Positions 1 to 9,516 of a stretch of 64,000 nt of DNA are shown here, in pieces (the stretch's first letter is position 1; every line of letters begins with the position of its first letter). Under the pieces are notes generated by a model, which saw nothing but the letters and a program-made list of their open reading frames with translations, did not search any database and was not told the origin of the DNA. Origin of the DNA: G963665215 sp963665215 (GTDB lineage: Bacteria; Chloroflexota; Dehalococcoidia; Lucifugimonadales; CAUZJF01). The DNA lies in contig CAXXWW010000006.1 in NCBI GenBank assembly GCA_963665215.2, positions 372,001 through 436,000 on the forward strand. Reading direction: 5' to 3'. Both the position numbers and the translations under genes were made by a program.

Positions 1-1257
1 AGCGCGGCAGGCAGGCTGTGCGCCGAGACCGGCGAGCGCCTGGGGCTAAGGCCACACCCGAGCGTCGCCCCACCGGAGCTCGACGTGCCGCGAGGTTTCG
101 GCCGTGCCTACAACGGCAAGGTGTCGACCCAGCAGATTTTTGGCCTCGTCCTGACCGAGCTGTCTCGAAGTGGCCCCGAGCTGTCGAGCAGGATGGTCAC
201 GGTGAGCCCGGACGTGGCCAGCTCTACCAACCTGGGCGGCTGGATCAACAAGGCCGGGGTGTGGGGGAAGTCCGAGATGGAGCCGCTGCCGGACCAGGAC
301 GAGGTCCGGGCCCTCCAGTGGGTAGAGTCTGCCAAGGGCCAGCACATCGAGCTTGGCATCTCCGAAAACAACCTTTTCATGTGCCTGGGGCAGCTAGGCC
401 TCTCCTTTGAGATGACCGGCGAGCTGCTGTTTCCCATCGGCACCCTTTACGACCCCTTCGTGCGACGTGGCCTGGACGCCTTCGTGTACAGCATCTATTC
501 CGGCGCCAGGTTCATCATTGTGGGAACCCCGTCGGGGGTGACCCTCGGACCGGAGGGGGGAGCGCACCAGTCCCTGATAACGCCATCGATAGGTGTGGAG
601 CTTCCCGATCTTTCCTTCTACGAGCCGTGTTTCGGGCAGGAGCTGGAGTGGATCATGCTGGCCGCGATGGAGAAGATTCGCCTTCGCGAGGAGTCGACGT
701 ATCTGAGGCTGACCAGCAAGCGCGTCGACCAGGACCTGTTTAAGCCGCCGTCGGACCCGGCCGCCCTCGAGCGTCTTCGACGGCAGGTGCTGGCGGGCGC
801 CTACCGGCAGATCGACCGTAGCCGCGAGAAGGGTTACATGCAGGGCGCCAACGTGGTCAACATCATGGCCTGCGGGGCGATGGTGCCCGAGGCAATCGAG
901 GCGAGTGACCTCCTGCTCGAGGAGGGTGTCTTCGCCAACGTGATAAACGTGACCGGCCCCGGGCCGCTGTACAGACAGTTCCAGGATTCGGTGCGGGCCA
1001 CGATGAGGAGCGAGCGGCGGGCCTCCACGTTCCTGGCCGACCTCATACCCATTGGGGAAGGCGGCGCGCCCATCGTCACGGTCGTCGACGGGCATCCCCA
1101 CTCGCTGGCGTGGATCGGCAGCGCGCTAAACACCAAGACGTTCCCGCTGGGAGTCGCCGAGTACGGTCAGTCCGGCAGCACGGCCGAGCTGTACAAGGAG
1201 TACGAGATCGACGTTTCGAGCATCATGGCGGCCTGCTTCGGGGCCCTGGGGATTTAG
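1..1257 (+). CDS. Pyruvate dehydrogenase E1 / transketolase-like protein, C-terminal part (cut by window edge)
   Basis: The frame is open from base 1, so only the last ~418 residues are seen. The visible part looks like the pyrimidine-binding and C-terminal domains of homodimeric thiamine-diphosphate E1 enzymes (AceE type): TVSPDVASSTNLGGW near residue 65 of the visible part, a Gly-rich loop in GTPSGVTLGPEGGAHQS, and a C-terminal YGQSGSTAELYKEYEID stretch that resembles the AceE ending in which a Ser/Asp loop is followed by a chain about the mature C-terminus. Enzymes of this family decarboxylate pyruvate or a related 2-oxo acid and pass the acyl group to lipoyl-E2. The ThDP-pyrophosphate domain would be upstream of the window, so substrate cannot be judged. 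It could also be a stand-alone transketolase-like protein. Confidence 0.75.
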   Translation, partial: SAAGRLCAETGERLGLRPHPSVAPPELDVPRGFGRAYNGKVSTQQIFGLVLTELSRSGPELSSRMVTVSPDVASSTNLGGWINKAGVWGKSEMEPLPDQDEVRALQWVESAKGQHIELGISENNLFMCLGQLGLSFEMTGELLFPIGTLYDPFVRRGLDAFVYSIYSGARFIIVGTPSGVTLGPEGGAHQSLITPSIGVELPDLSFYEPCFGQELEWIMLAAMEKIRLREESTYLRLTSKRVDQDLFKPPSDPAALERLRRQVLAGAYRQIDRSREKGYMQGANVVNIMACGAMVPEAIEASDLLLEEGVFANVINVTGPGPLYRQFQDSVRATMRSERRASTFLADLIPIGEGGAPIVTVVDGHPHSLAWIGSALNTKTFPLGVAEYGQSGSTAELYKEYEIDVSSIMAACFGALGI

Positions 1258-1399
1258 CGCTAACCCGGCTCTCCTGGCGCGTGCGCTCGTTTCCATGTAG
1301 AATGTGCCCCGCAGCGCCCCGGCTGAGGGAGGGGCTGCCGCGGCCCCGCCATGGGGTGTCGGCGTCCGGCCGCGAGAAAGGCAGGTCTAACAACAAAAG

Positions 1400-2167
1400 A
1401 TGGCGAGAGTACACATACGCAGCATATTGGCTATGGCGTCCGTTACGCTGGTGACAGTTCTGGTGGCTTGCGGAGCCGAGGAGGAGCCGGCCCCTGCTCC
1501 AGCCGCTGCGCCACCTGCAGTACTGGGAAAGCCTGTAGACGAGAGCGGGATGCCACTTCCACCCAAAAAGGAGGCTCCAGTCGTGGCCGCCAAACCCAAG
1601 ACATACAGCGCGCCGCCGCCGATGACCATCGACCCTGACAAGAGCTACACGGCCACCATCGTACTGGAGAAGGGCGGGAATATCGTCATCGAGCTCTTCG
1701 CCAAGGAGGCCCCCAATACAGTTAATAACTTCGTATTTCTGGCCCAGGACAACTACTACAATCAGGGGACTTTCCACCGGGTCATTGCTGGATTCATGGC
1801 GCAGGGGGGAGACCCAACCGGGACAGGCGGGGGCAGTCCGGGATATGAGTTTGACAACGAGCTGAGCCCCTTGAGACGGCATGACACGCCCGGGGTGCTG
1901 TCCATGGCCAACAAGGGGTTAAGCGGCGGCCGGGGCACCAATGGCAGTCAGTTCTTCATAACCTTCGTGCCAACACCGGCACTCGACGGATACAATCCCG
2001 ACGGCACCGCAAAGGACTGTGGAGCGCCCAGGACCTCCTGTCATACGGTCTTTGGGAGGGTAATCGGTGGGATGGACGTCGTCCTGGGGATCACTCTACG
2101 CGACCCAGGCTCGGCCACATCCCCTGGTGACGTCATCGAGGGCATTTTCATAAATGGGGGTCAATAA
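1400..2167 (+). CDS. Cyclophilin-type peptidyl-prolyl isomerase, lipoprotein
   Basis: 255 residues. The N-terminus has a hydrophobic signal and a lipobox LVAC with Cys at residue 24, followed by an Ala/Pro/Glu-rich linker to about residue 75. Then comes a complete cyclophilin domain with FHRVIAGFMAQGGD (catalytic Arg of the family) and GTNGSQFFITF. It should accelerate proline isomerisation in proteins outside the cytoplasmic membrane. A 16-residue insertion carries two Cys (KDCGAPRTSCH) just before the conserved VFGRVIGGMDVV segment; these could form a disulphide. The gene stands alone, 140 bases after the E1-like gene, and ends in a strong terminator. A possible -10 TAGAAT sits at 1298-1303. 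Confidence 0.9.
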   Translation: MARVHIRSILAMASVTLVTVLVACGAEEEPAPAPAAAPPAVLGKPVDESGMPLPPKKEAPVVAAKPKTYSAPPPMTIDPDKSYTATIVLEKGGNIVIELFAKEAPNTVNNFVFLAQDNYYNQGTFHRVIAGFMAQGGDPTGTGGGSPGYEFDNELSPLRRHDTPGVLSMANKGLSGGRGTNGSQFFITFVPTPALDGYNPDGTAKDCGAPRTSCHTVFGRVIGGMDVVLGITLRDPGSATSPGDVIEGIFINGGQ

Positions 2168-2187
2168 CGCGCTCTCGCCTGCGCAAG

Positions 2188-2228
2188 ACTCGCCTGGCGC
2201 GGCGTCGCGCCAGGCGAGTTGCTTTTTC
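2188..2228 (+). terminator. Intrinsic terminator after the cyclophilin gene
   Basis: A perfect 13-bp stem (ACTCGCCTGGCGC at 2188-2200 with its complement at 2207-2219), a 6-base loop and a T-run at 2223-2227. It separates this gene from the convergent gene whose stop is at 2263; the stem may serve both directions, but only the plus side has the T-run. Confidence 0.9.
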
Positions 2229-2262
2229 TGGGCTGCCAGCGGCTGTGGCGTTGTGGGCAGCG

Positions 2263-4425
2263 CTAGTCGGCGATCCCGCCCTCTAGTCCGGCAGAAGGGG
2301 AGAGCAGGAAGGTGTAGAGCTTGCCGCTGGTCCCAATCCACGTCCGGTCATGGATCGTGGCCTCACCGACCAGGGGCTGATTGTTGACCCGAATCGTCTG
2401 GTGCTCCCCGCGGCTGCGAAGCCGGACCAGGTCACCCTTGAAATGGAACGACACCTTTTCCAGCCCAGGGAGGCTGAGCTGGCTACCGCGCACGAGCCCC
2501 CTGAAGACAACCCCCCAGACTGGATGCTGCCTGAGCTGTGTGAAGTCCACCAGCGGTTCGTCGCGGTCATTGTAGATGTAGCCGTATGGCCGGGTTCGCG
2601 TCAGCAGGTAGACCGCCGCACCGACCGCCCCTACCAGGAGCACGGCGGGAAACGCCAGCACCCACCAGGGGAAACTGGAACGATCGCTCCCAAGCCTAAT
2701 CTGTGGGCGAAGGAATGGCGCAGCGGCGGGAATGGGCGCCAAGGTCGTGGCGGGCTCCACGGTGCTAGGCTCGACTTGAGGGACCGCGAGGCTCGATGGC
2801 GCCACGGCCGAGATAACGACCGAGTCGGACACATGGGAGTATACGCTGCCGGCGTATTCCAGGCTCAGGAAGAACGCCACGGTGTGGTGTCCCGGTGCAC
2901 TGGCCGTAAAGAATACGTCGTACTCCCACGCCGGCCCGTCACCAAACAGTCGCCGGGGCTCCAGCTCCAGCATGCCTTCTTGCTCACCCGGCGAGGCGAG
3001 TGAGGTCGTCAACTGCTGTGCGGGGACGGGATACGGTCCCCCCTGGACGTGGACGAACACCGTCGCCACCTTTGTCCGCTCCCCCGGGCGAACCTCATCT
3101 ACGTTCAGCGTCTTGACCTCTAACGCTGGAAAGGCCTGCGCTTTAAATGAGCTCTCAGATGAAATGCGGTGGTTGTAAGCGAGCCAGACCATCTCCAGCT
3201 CCGCCACGTAATCTCCTTGGGCGTGAAGCGGGGGCAGCGTGGCCGAAAAGTACCCGTCACCGGCAACGGTGTCCCCTTCGAGGCCATCGTCTTTCATCTC
3301 ATAGGAGGCTGTACCGCCCTGTGGGCTAGTGATATTCGCGAATAGCCGGACGCCGTTCAGGGCAACGGTTCGGCCGCCCTCCGTCACGAACCCAACCAGG
3401 ATGTTTGGCTCATCGAGGGGTAACGGGGAAGCCGATCTCAGGACGAGGCTATATTTATTGGATGAATACTCCCAAGCCGAGACCACCCCTTCCACCCCTC
3501 TGACATCCATTTTCCAATTCCCCGGCACCGGGTCCACAAGCCGCCAGACCACCACGTGGGCGGTCTCCACTACGCTGGACTCCGTCCGGTCCCCCGCCGA
3601 CACCTCGAATCCCGACGGGTTGCTCAGCCGGAGGGAGCCGTAGGGGCTCTCCTTGAAGATAAGCAGCGTGGCCTCTCGCGTGCCGGGCGCCACACTGATG
3701 ATGGAGCTTAATAGCTCGTTGTACTTCATCTCACGGCTGCCCACCTGCGCAAGTGAGCCCATTGCGCCCTGGCTCAGTATCGCTTCGGCAAGCTGTTGAT
3801 ACCCATCGGATATCGACAGCTCGAAGACCCGCCCGCCGGAGCTGGCAGACAGGCTCTTCAGAAACTCGATGGACTGTGGAGAGGCGCCCGGCAGGCCAAC
3901 CCCTTCGATAAGCCACCCCTTGTCTCCAAATCGGTTGACCAGCGAGAGCAGGCGGGGAGAGAGCTGCTGGAAGTCGGTCCTAGGAGAGCCTCCCGTTAGG
4001 ACGTACATCTTGGAACCAGGCGCGGCCCGCTCCTCACCCAGCACAATTTGACCCTCCGCCAAGGCGTCGGCGAGGCTCCATCCCTGCTGCTGGTCTTCCG
4101 ACAGAAGCCGGGTCTGGAACTCATTCTGGAACGACTTGAACTCAGGATCGGCGGCGCCAACGGGCCCAAGAACATTCGTGGGATCGTCGGTGGTGATGAA
4201 CGTAAATAGGTGGTCATTCTGGAGCGCCGCAACCAGTGCAATAAACGAGTCGGCGTAATCGGCGCCCAACTCAGTCTGGCTCACGGCTGCGCCGTCGGCC
4301 ACCACCACGATCATTTCGCGAGAGCGCACGGTATCTGCCCGGGCCACCGGGTCCACGGTCCATTGCACTGCCACCAGGGCGATGAAGCCGATAGCGAACG
4401 CCGAGAGAACAACGAGTCTGTTCAT
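2263..4425 (-). CDS. Exported VWA-like protein with one C-terminal membrane helix and cytoplasmic FHA-like tail
   Basis: 720 residues; start ATG at 4425 preceded by GGGAGG. Residues 1-30 are a signal peptide. Residues ~37-215 read as a von Willebrand factor A-like fold (MIVVVADGAA..., a MYVLTGG strand, and a VFEL strand), but the classical MIDAS DxSxS is changed to DGAAVS, so metal binding is doubtful. The middle contains a segment DGLEGDTVAGDGYFSA of the kind seen in bacterial surface proteins. A membrane helix lies near residues 605-628 (WWVLAFPAVLLVGAVG), followed by a ~95-residue tail with LVRLRSRGEHQTIRVNNQPL that resembles an FHA/β-sandwich. The layout suggests an outward-facing sensor or adhesion protein. 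No partner gene is adjacent. Confidence 0.65.
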   Translation of the reverse strand: MNRLVVLSAFAIGFIALVAVQWTVDPVARADTVRSREMIVVVADGAAVSQTELGADYADSFIALVAALQNDHLFTFITTDDPTNVLGPVGAADPEFKSFQNEFQTRLLSEDQQQGWSLADALAEGQIVLGEERAAPGSKMYVLTGGSPRTDFQQLSPRLLSLVNRFGDKGWLIEGVGLPGASPQSIEFLKSLSASSGGRVFELSISDGYQQLAEAILSQGAMGSLAQVGSREMKYNELLSSIISVAPGTREATLLIFKESPYGSLRLSNPSGFEVSAGDRTESSVVETAHVVVWRLVDPVPGNWKMDVRGVEGVVSAWEYSSNKYSLVLRSASPLPLDEPNILVGFVTEGGRTVALNGVRLFANITSPQGGTASYEMKDDGLEGDTVAGDGYFSATLPPLHAQGDYVAELEMVWLAYNHRISSESSFKAQAFPALEVKTLNVDEVRPGERTKVATVFVHVQGGPYPVPAQQLTTSLASPGEQEGMLELEPRRLFGDGPAWEYDVFFTASAPGHHTVAFFLSLEYAGSVYSHVSDSVVISAVAPSSLAVPQVEPSTVEPATTLAPIPAAAPFLRPQIRLGSDRSSFPWWVLAFPAVLLVGAVGAAVYLLTRTRPYGYIYNDRDEPLVDFTQLRQHPVWGVVFRGLVRGSQLSLPGLEKVSFHFKGDLVRLRSRGEHQTIRVNNQPLVGEATIHDRTWIGTSGKLYTFLLSPSAGLEGGIAD

Positions 4426-4559
4426 CTTCTACCTCCCCAGATACCCACATTAACCAATTATTGGAGCTACAGTCAATCTAAAGTCGGGTTTGGTTTTAAG
4501 CATTGTTCAAGATTTGTCTAAAGACAGAGCGGGCGGTCCCATGCGATGAAAAGGTGCGC

Positions 4560-4565
4560 TATAAT
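4560..4565 (+). promoter_or_regulatory. Candidate -10 TATAAT for the small lipoprotein gene
   Basis: TATAAT sits about 90 bases before the lipoprotein start. No good -35 is visible 16-18 bases upstream, so this is a moderate call based on the hexamer alone. Confidence 0.35.
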
Positions 4566-4651
4566 TCGGGCGTCGATTGAGGTGCGCGGCTGCTCGAGCG
4601 ACCCGTGCGACGGAAATCCAGTTTCCCGATAGAGTGGTGTGCTGCCCGGTA

Positions 4652-5002
4652 ATGCTGCCCAAAGCGCGCGATGCTTTCCGGAGGCGTTTGATGGCGTGGG
4701 CGGCCCTATGTGCGCTGGTGTGCGGGATGTTGGCCTGTGGTGGGGACGTATCCGAGGCCGTGGACGGCGCGAGCGTACAGACGGTCCGCGGCTCGATCGT
4801 TGGAGTCGAGGCGGGCTCCGTACTCGAGCTTACGTCGCTGGAGCTGAGGGACGAGAACGGCGCCACTTGGCATTTCGAGGCCGAGGGCTATCAGGGGTTC
4901 ACTCCCTCCCACCTGAGACAGCACATGCTGCAGGGCCTGTCGGTAACGGTGACGTACCACGAGGAGGAAGGCATTCTGATTATCGACGGTATGGAGGACT
5001 AG
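4652..5002 (+). CDS. Small lipoprotein of unknown function
   Basis: 116 residues from the ATG at 4652. The N-terminus has a basic region (KARDAFRRR), a hydrophobic stretch and a lipobox GMLAC followed by GGD. The mature part (about 85 residues) begins VRGSIVGVEAGSVLELTSLELRDENG and looks like a small OB-like or YxeA-like β-barrel found in bacterial lipoproteins; I do not recognise a named family. A second ATG at 4691 has a better ribosome site (GGAGG 7 bases upstream) but would remove the positive charges of the signal peptide, so the start is uncertain. Confidence 0.6.
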   Translation: MLPKARDAFRRRLMAWAALCALVCGMLACGGDVSEAVDGASVQTVRGSIVGVEAGSVLELTSLELRDENGATWHFEAEGYQGFTPSHLRQHMLQGLSVTVTYHEEEGILIIDGMED

Positions 5003-5184
5003 CGGTCAGTCCGGCGAGTTTTTGCTCAGAGCCTTTATCGAATCTCACGACGGAGTTCGCGGAGGATACAAGTGAGACGAGCATACGGGAAGTGCGTGCG
5101 GGCTGATAATGAGGCTAATTAGTATAAAGGACGCCTATTGGAGCCGATCAAGGGAGCCGCTCGACCCTTAAACGCAGCTATCTT

Positions 5185-5733
5185 ATGAGAGAAGTGTGGC
5201 TGATCACAGGGGTCCAAGGAGCTGGTAAGTCGACCGTAGCACGCCAGCTTGGTCTGAGAATGAACCGGGCCGTGCACATACCGGGAGACCAATTGCTCCG
5301 CTATTGGGTTGTGAGCGGAGTCGTCTTCCTTGCTGACGATCGAGAAGAGGCGAAGCGACAACTACAACTCTGCATCAAGAATCAATGTCTTTTAGCCCAG
5401 TCTTACAGCGACGCTGGTTTCGTGCCGATATTGGACTTCGTGGTGTGGAGCAAGGATGATATTGAGTCGTACCAGCGCCATCTCCTGTCGCGCGCATTAT
5501 ATCTGGTAGTGCTGGCACCGTCTGTCGAAGTCGCCCTGCGCCGCGACAAAGAGCGAACCGAGAAAACAATTGCGGCCGAGACTGCACCAGCGAACTGGTG
5601 GGAGTTACAGGCCTACATGAGGCGGGATCTGAGCGGCATCGGCCTCTGGGTGGACTTTAGCGCTCTCAACGCCGACGAGACCGTCGACTATATTCTGGCC
5701 AGGAAGGCCAATGCAAGAGTATATCAACGGTAG
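5185..5733 (+). CDS. P-loop nucleotide kinase-like protein
   Basis: 182 residues with Walker A GVQGAGKST at residues 9-17, as in the AAA_33/zeta-toxin/adenylylsulfate-kinase group of small P-loop phosphotransferases. A possible Walker B-like strand is VPILDFVVW, and a lid-like stretch RRDKERTEK follows near residue 125. The substrate cannot be told; relatives phosphorylate small molecules, RNA ends or antibiotics. It lies between a lipoprotein and a LUD-domain gene on the same strand, only 22 bases before the latter, so the two could be co-transcribed. Confidence 0.6.
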   Translation: MREVWLITGVQGAGKSTVARQLGLRMNRAVHIPGDQLLRYWVVSGVVFLADDREEAKRQLQLCIKNQCLLAQSYSDAGFVPILDFVVWSKDDIESYQRHLLSRALYLVVLAPSVEVALRRDKERTEKTIAAETAPANWWELQAYMRRDLSGIGLWVDFSALNADETVDYILARKANARVYQR

Positions 5734-5755
5734 TGAAATGTGAAAAAGGCTGATA

Positions 5756-6517
5756 ATGGCAGGTCATAATAGCCGGGACGCATTCCTTGAGAATGTTCGA
5801 AGGGCCCTGGGACGGCCCCCCGGCGCCGACCCCGGCGCCCCGCCCGACGTGAGCTCCTACCTTGGGGATCCCGCTTCGGTGCGGGAGCGCGCGCGCTCAG
5901 TCAAAAGCGAATCAGAGACCAGGGCCGACGCCCTATTGTCCGAGCTGGAGACCGCCGCCTCGCACGCTGGTTGGGTGGTCTCGCGGAAGGACTCCTCTCA
6001 AGATGCGGCGCGGTACATCGAGTCCCTGGCGCGGGAACTGGGGGCCCGGTCCGCTGTGCACTCCGCCCATCCGGTGCTCGACCGTCTGCGCCTTGAGGAG
6101 CGTCTTACGCGAAGGGGAATCGATCTGCGGCTCATGGCTATCAAGGGAGGCGCCGGCGGGTCCGAGATTCAGCGGGCGCGCCAGTCATTGCGTGAAGTAG
6201 CACTTGACGCCGACCTGGGCATCACGGGCGTAGACTATGCCATCGCCGAGACGGGAAGCTGCGTGCTGCTGGCCGCGAAGGGCGTGAGCCGTCTGGTCTC
6301 GCTGCTGCCTCCTGTCCACGTTGCGGTGGTGGAGCGCGGGCAGGTACTACCCAGCCTGGACGAGCTGTTCGTCCTGCACCGTAGTGACCTTCTGGGGGAT
6401 GAGGCGGGGTATTACATGAACATCATCTCCGGCCCGAGCCGTTCGGCGGACATCGAGCAGACGTTGGTTAAGGGCGTCCACGGCCCCCGCGAGGTGCACA
6501 TGCTGCTGCTGGGGTAG
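5756..6517 (+). CDS. LUD-domain protein (LutC/YkgG family)
   Basis: 253 residues, close to the length of LutC. The N-terminus FLENVRRALGRPP is typical, and the C-terminal half carries ITGVDYAIAETGSCVLLAAKGVSRLVSLLPPVHVAVV, the diagnostic ETGS...R..S.LP..HI core of the LUD fold. In LutABC, LutC works with two iron-sulphur subunits in L-lactate oxidation; neither partner is visible nearby, so a role in lactate or glycolate use is only an inference. The glycerate kinase that follows on the opposite strand would fit hydroxyacid metabolism. Confidence 0.8.
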   Translation: MAGHNSRDAFLENVRRALGRPPGADPGAPPDVSSYLGDPASVRERARSVKSESETRADALLSELETAASHAGWVVSRKDSSQDAARYIESLARELGARSAVHSAHPVLDRLRLEERLTRRGIDLRLMAIKGGAGGSEIQRARQSLREVALDADLGITGVDYAIAETGSCVLLAAKGVSRLVSLLPPVHVAVVERGQVLPSLDELFVLHRSDLLGDEAGYYMNIISGPSRSADIEQTLVKGVHGPREVHMLLLG

Positions 6518-6609
6518 GTGGGTCGACCCGTCGATCGAAGAGGGCGACGCCAGCCAGGGTACGACATGGCCCGGCCCCGCGTAAGCTGGCACTCGCCACG
6601 GGCAGGCAC

Positions 6610-7761
6610 TTACCCACCCCCGAAGACCTGCCCGCCCACCCGCATGTAACGCATAGCCTGCTCCGTTGCCGACGCTACGAGCTCGGCTGCATTCGAGGAC
6701 GAGTCGGCCAGGGTCATGGGCCCCCAGGTGATGGCCGACGCCGCGTCGATGCCGTGCTGATGAACGTCTCTATAGCGGTCGCCGAGGGAGCCCGATATCG
6801 CGATCACCGGTATGCCCCGTGCCTTGGCCCGTCGGGCCACGCCGATGGGGGCCTTGTCGTATACGGTCTGAAAGTCCAGGCACCCTTCGCCGGTGATCAC
6901 CAGGTCCGCCCCTTCCAGATGCCCGTCCAGCCCCACCGTATCGAGCACGATGTCAACGCCGGTCCGCAGGCGGCCTTTCAGGAAGGCGATGAGGCCGCCG
7001 CCAAGTCCCCCGGCGGCGCCGGCCCCAGGTACGTCATCGATCTCAACGCCGATGTCTCTCTTGACCACCTCAGCCAGATGCGACAGCGCGGCGTCGAGCT
7101 GGGCAACCGTCTCTGGGGTGGCACCCTTTTGGGGGCCGTACACGGCCGATGCCCCTTCCGGGCCCGTCAAGGGATTGTTGACGTCGCATGCGATGGAGAA
7201 AGTCGACTCGCCGGCCCGGGGGTCCAGGCCCGAGGTATCTATGTGTGCCAGCCTGGACAGCTCGGCGCCCCCAAAAGACAGGTCGATGCCGTCGGCATCC
7301 AGCAGGCGAACGCCGAGGGCCTGGGCCATGCCCGCCCCACCGTCGTTGGTGGCGCTGCCTCCGATGCCAACGATTAAGCTGCGGAACCCCGCATCCAGGG
7401 CGTGCCTGATGACCTCTCCCAGTCCGTAGGTGGTGGTCACCAGCGGGTTGCGTTTCTCGATGGGGACCAGGGCGAGGCCCGAGGTGCGCGCCATCTCGAT
7501 AATCGCGGTGCGGCCGTCTCCCAGGGCTCCCCATTGGGCTGCCACCGCCTCTCCCAGGGGACCGGTCACCTCCGCGCTGCGGACCTCGCCCCCGGTACCC
7601 TCCACCAGGGTCTCCAGTGTGCCGTCGCCGCCGTCGGCCACCGGGACCAGCACGGTCTCGGCGTCGCTCACGACGCGATGAACACCCTGGCTAACGGCCC
7701 TCGCGACCTCCAGCGCGGATATGCTTCCCTTGAACGTCTGGGGTGCGATGACCACCTTCAT
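6610..7761 (-). CDS. Glycerate kinase (GlxK/GarK type I family)
   Basis: 383 residues, the family length. It starts MKVVIAPQTFKGSISALEVA and contains PVADGGDGTLETL, GIGGSATNDGGAGMAQALG and DLVITGEGCLDFQT, the hallmark Gly-rich loops of class I glycerate kinases. It phosphorylates D-glycerate (to 2-phosphoglycerate in most members). A weak AGGAGGAG lies about 14 bases before the ATG. The gene converges on the LUD gene; both are compatible with use of small hydroxyacids. Confidence 0.92.
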   Translation of the reverse strand: MKVVIAPQTFKGSISALEVARAVSQGVHRVVSDAETVLVPVADGGDGTLETLVEGTGGEVRSAEVTGPLGEAVAAQWGALGDGRTAIIEMARTSGLALVPIEKRNPLVTTTYGLGEVIRHALDAGFRSLIVGIGGSATNDGGAGMAQALGVRLLDADGIDLSFGGAELSRLAHIDTSGLDPRAGESTFSIACDVNNPLTGPEGASAVYGPQKGATPETVAQLDAALSHLAEVVKRDIGVEIDDVPGAGAAGGLGGGLIAFLKGRLRTGVDIVLDTVGLDGHLEGADLVITGEGCLDFQTVYDKAPIGVARRAKARGIPVIAISGSLGDRYRDVHQHGIDAASAITWGPMTLADSSSNAAELVASATEQAMRYMRVGGQVFGGG

Positions 7762-8147
7762 TCGCGTGCCTGAACTCCTCCTCCAAGGGCAGGGCGAGTA
7801 TATACCAACCAGCTATCGGGTGCCGCTGGAAGAGTCGCAGCCTACATTCCACCCCTGGTCTCTTCCCAGCTCCTTTGCTAGAATCGGTCCGGTGTGGAGG
7901 CACACCGGGCCGCGAGTACGTCGACCGACCTCGCTTCGCCCGCAACCGACAGCCAGCAAGCTGATGAAATATGGGGTGTGCAGAGGGGCGAAGCCCCGGT
8001 GCCTGTCCTGAGCCTGTCGAAGGGCTGGGAGCCTGAGGGTGTCCCTCAGATATCATTTCTCTCCTCTTCCTGGCCAGGAAGGGGCACAGGGAGATGGTCG
8101 AAAGGGTTTTTAGCACCCTGCCAGGGGTTGGATATCAGGGGTCCGCC
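7762..8147. other. Intergenic region with candidate promoter and a REP-like motif
   Basis: 386 bases between divergent genes. An extended -10 of the form TGC-TAGAAT is at 7876-7884 on the plus strand and could serve the M20 operon. At 8002-8024 is CCTGAGCCTGTCGAAGG inside a longer stretch; near-identical motifs (TTCGACAGGCTCAGG in reverse) are widespread dispersed repeats in many environmental genomes. No credible protein-coding frame is seen. Confidence 0.4.
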
Positions 8148-9485
8148 ATGCCGGCAATGACCGTGGAGGAGCTGAAGGCGAGCGTTCTGGCCGAGATCGA
8201 CCGGCGCGGCGGTGAAGCCGTCCGCATCGCCAAGCAGATACTGGATACCCCGGAGCCAGGCTTCCGCGAGCAGAAGACGTCCAGGCTGGTGGCCGAAGAA
8301 TTTCGCCGGCTTGGAATCCCACACGAGGAAGGCATAGCCATCACCGGGCTGAAGGGCATGCTGGCCGGTGGGACAGACGGTCCCACGGTGGCGGTGATAG
8401 GGGAGTTGGACTCGCTCATCGTTCAGGGGCACCCTCATGCCGACCCCCAGACCAGCGCGGCCCACGCCTGCGGCCACCACTGCCAGATAGGGATGATGTT
8501 CGGGGTCGCCCTTGGCCTGATGGCGCCGGGAGTGATGGAGAGCCTGGCCGGCCGGGTCGCCCTATTCGCGGCGCCCGCCGAGGAGTACATCGAGATCGAG
8601 TATCGAGACGACTTGCGCCGTGAAGGTAAGATCGAGTTCCTGGGGGGCAAGGCTGAGCTCCTCAGGCTGGGCGCATTCGACGACGTGGACATGGCGATGA
8701 TGACGCACACCCAGAGCGGCGAGTCGATGAGCGGGGTGATCGGCACCGGGGCGACCAACAACGGCATGGTAGCAAAGCGCATCATGTTCACGGGGAGGGC
8801 CGCGCATGCCGGCGGGTCACCTCATCACGGGGTCAACGCCCTCAACGCAGCCAACATAGCCCTTTCCGCCATACATGCTCAGCGCGAGACCTTCCGAGAT
8901 GAGGACACTATACGTGTCCACCCGATCATCACCCAGGGGGGCGTCGCCGTGAGCTCCGTGCCCGCCGACGTCCGTATGGAGACCTTCGTTCGCGGCAGGA
9001 CCACCACCGCCATCGCCTCCGCCAGCCGTAAAGTCGACCGGGCACTCAGGGCCGGCGCGATGGCGGTGGGAGGCAGCGTGACCGTTACAACCCTGCCCGG
9101 CTATCTGCCTATTCAGACATCGCCCGCCCTCACGCACCTCTACATCGACAACGCACGCGGGCTGGTTGGCGAGGACGGCGTCGAGCCGATGCCTCACCGC
9201 AGCGGCTCCACGGACATGGGCGACTTGTCCCAGATCATGCCGGTGATCCACCCCTATGTTGCCGCGGCCACGGGCTACGCTCACGGGGCCGACTACGTTG
9301 TGAAGGACTACGATCTGGGCGTACTCACCGCCGCCAAGGCGATGGCGATGACCGTCGTTGACCTGCTGGCCGGGGGAGGGCGGCGTGGCCGGGAGGTCCT
9401 GTCCAAACACCGCGCTCCAATGACCAAAAAGGAGTACCTGTCGCTCATGAGGGGCATGTTCAATGAAGAGACATTCCAAGAGTAG
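8148..9485 (+). CDS. M20 family metallo-amidohydrolase (first of a tandem pair)
   Basis: 445 residues from the ATG at 8148. It has the M20D/AbgB-like signature: GELDSL (metal-bridging Asp), AHACGHHCQIGMM (His ligands), and PAEEY with the catalytic Glu and its neighbour. The dimerisation (lid) domain occupies about residues 220-340. Family members cleave amide bonds of N-acyl amino acids, p-aminobenzoyl-glutamate, hippurate or dipeptides using two Zn ions. It is followed after 31 bases by a paralogue with the same motifs, so both probably act on related substrates. There is no signal peptide, so it is cytoplasmic. The upstream in-frame GTG/ATG at 8094 has no ribosome site. Confidence 0.85.
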   Translation: MPAMTVEELKASVLAEIDRRGGEAVRIAKQILDTPEPGFREQKTSRLVAEEFRRLGIPHEEGIAITGLKGMLAGGTDGPTVAVIGELDSLIVQGHPHADPQTSAAHACGHHCQIGMMFGVALGLMAPGVMESLAGRVALFAAPAEEYIEIEYRDDLRREGKIEFLGGKAELLRLGAFDDVDMAMMTHTQSGESMSGVIGTGATNNGMVAKRIMFTGRAAHAGGSPHHGVNALNAANIALSAIHAQRETFRDEDTIRVHPIITQGGVAVSSVPADVRMETFVRGRTTTAIASASRKVDRALRAGAMAVGGSVTVTTLPGYLPIQTSPALTHLYIDNARGLVGEDGVEPMPHRSGSTDMGDLSQIMPVIHPYVAAATGYAHGADYVVKDYDLGVLTAAKAMAMTVVDLLAGGGRRGREVLSKHRAPMTKKEYLSLMRGMFNEETFQE

Positions 9486-9516
9486 CGTAGTGGTCCGGCA
9501 TAAAGGGTAAGGCTTG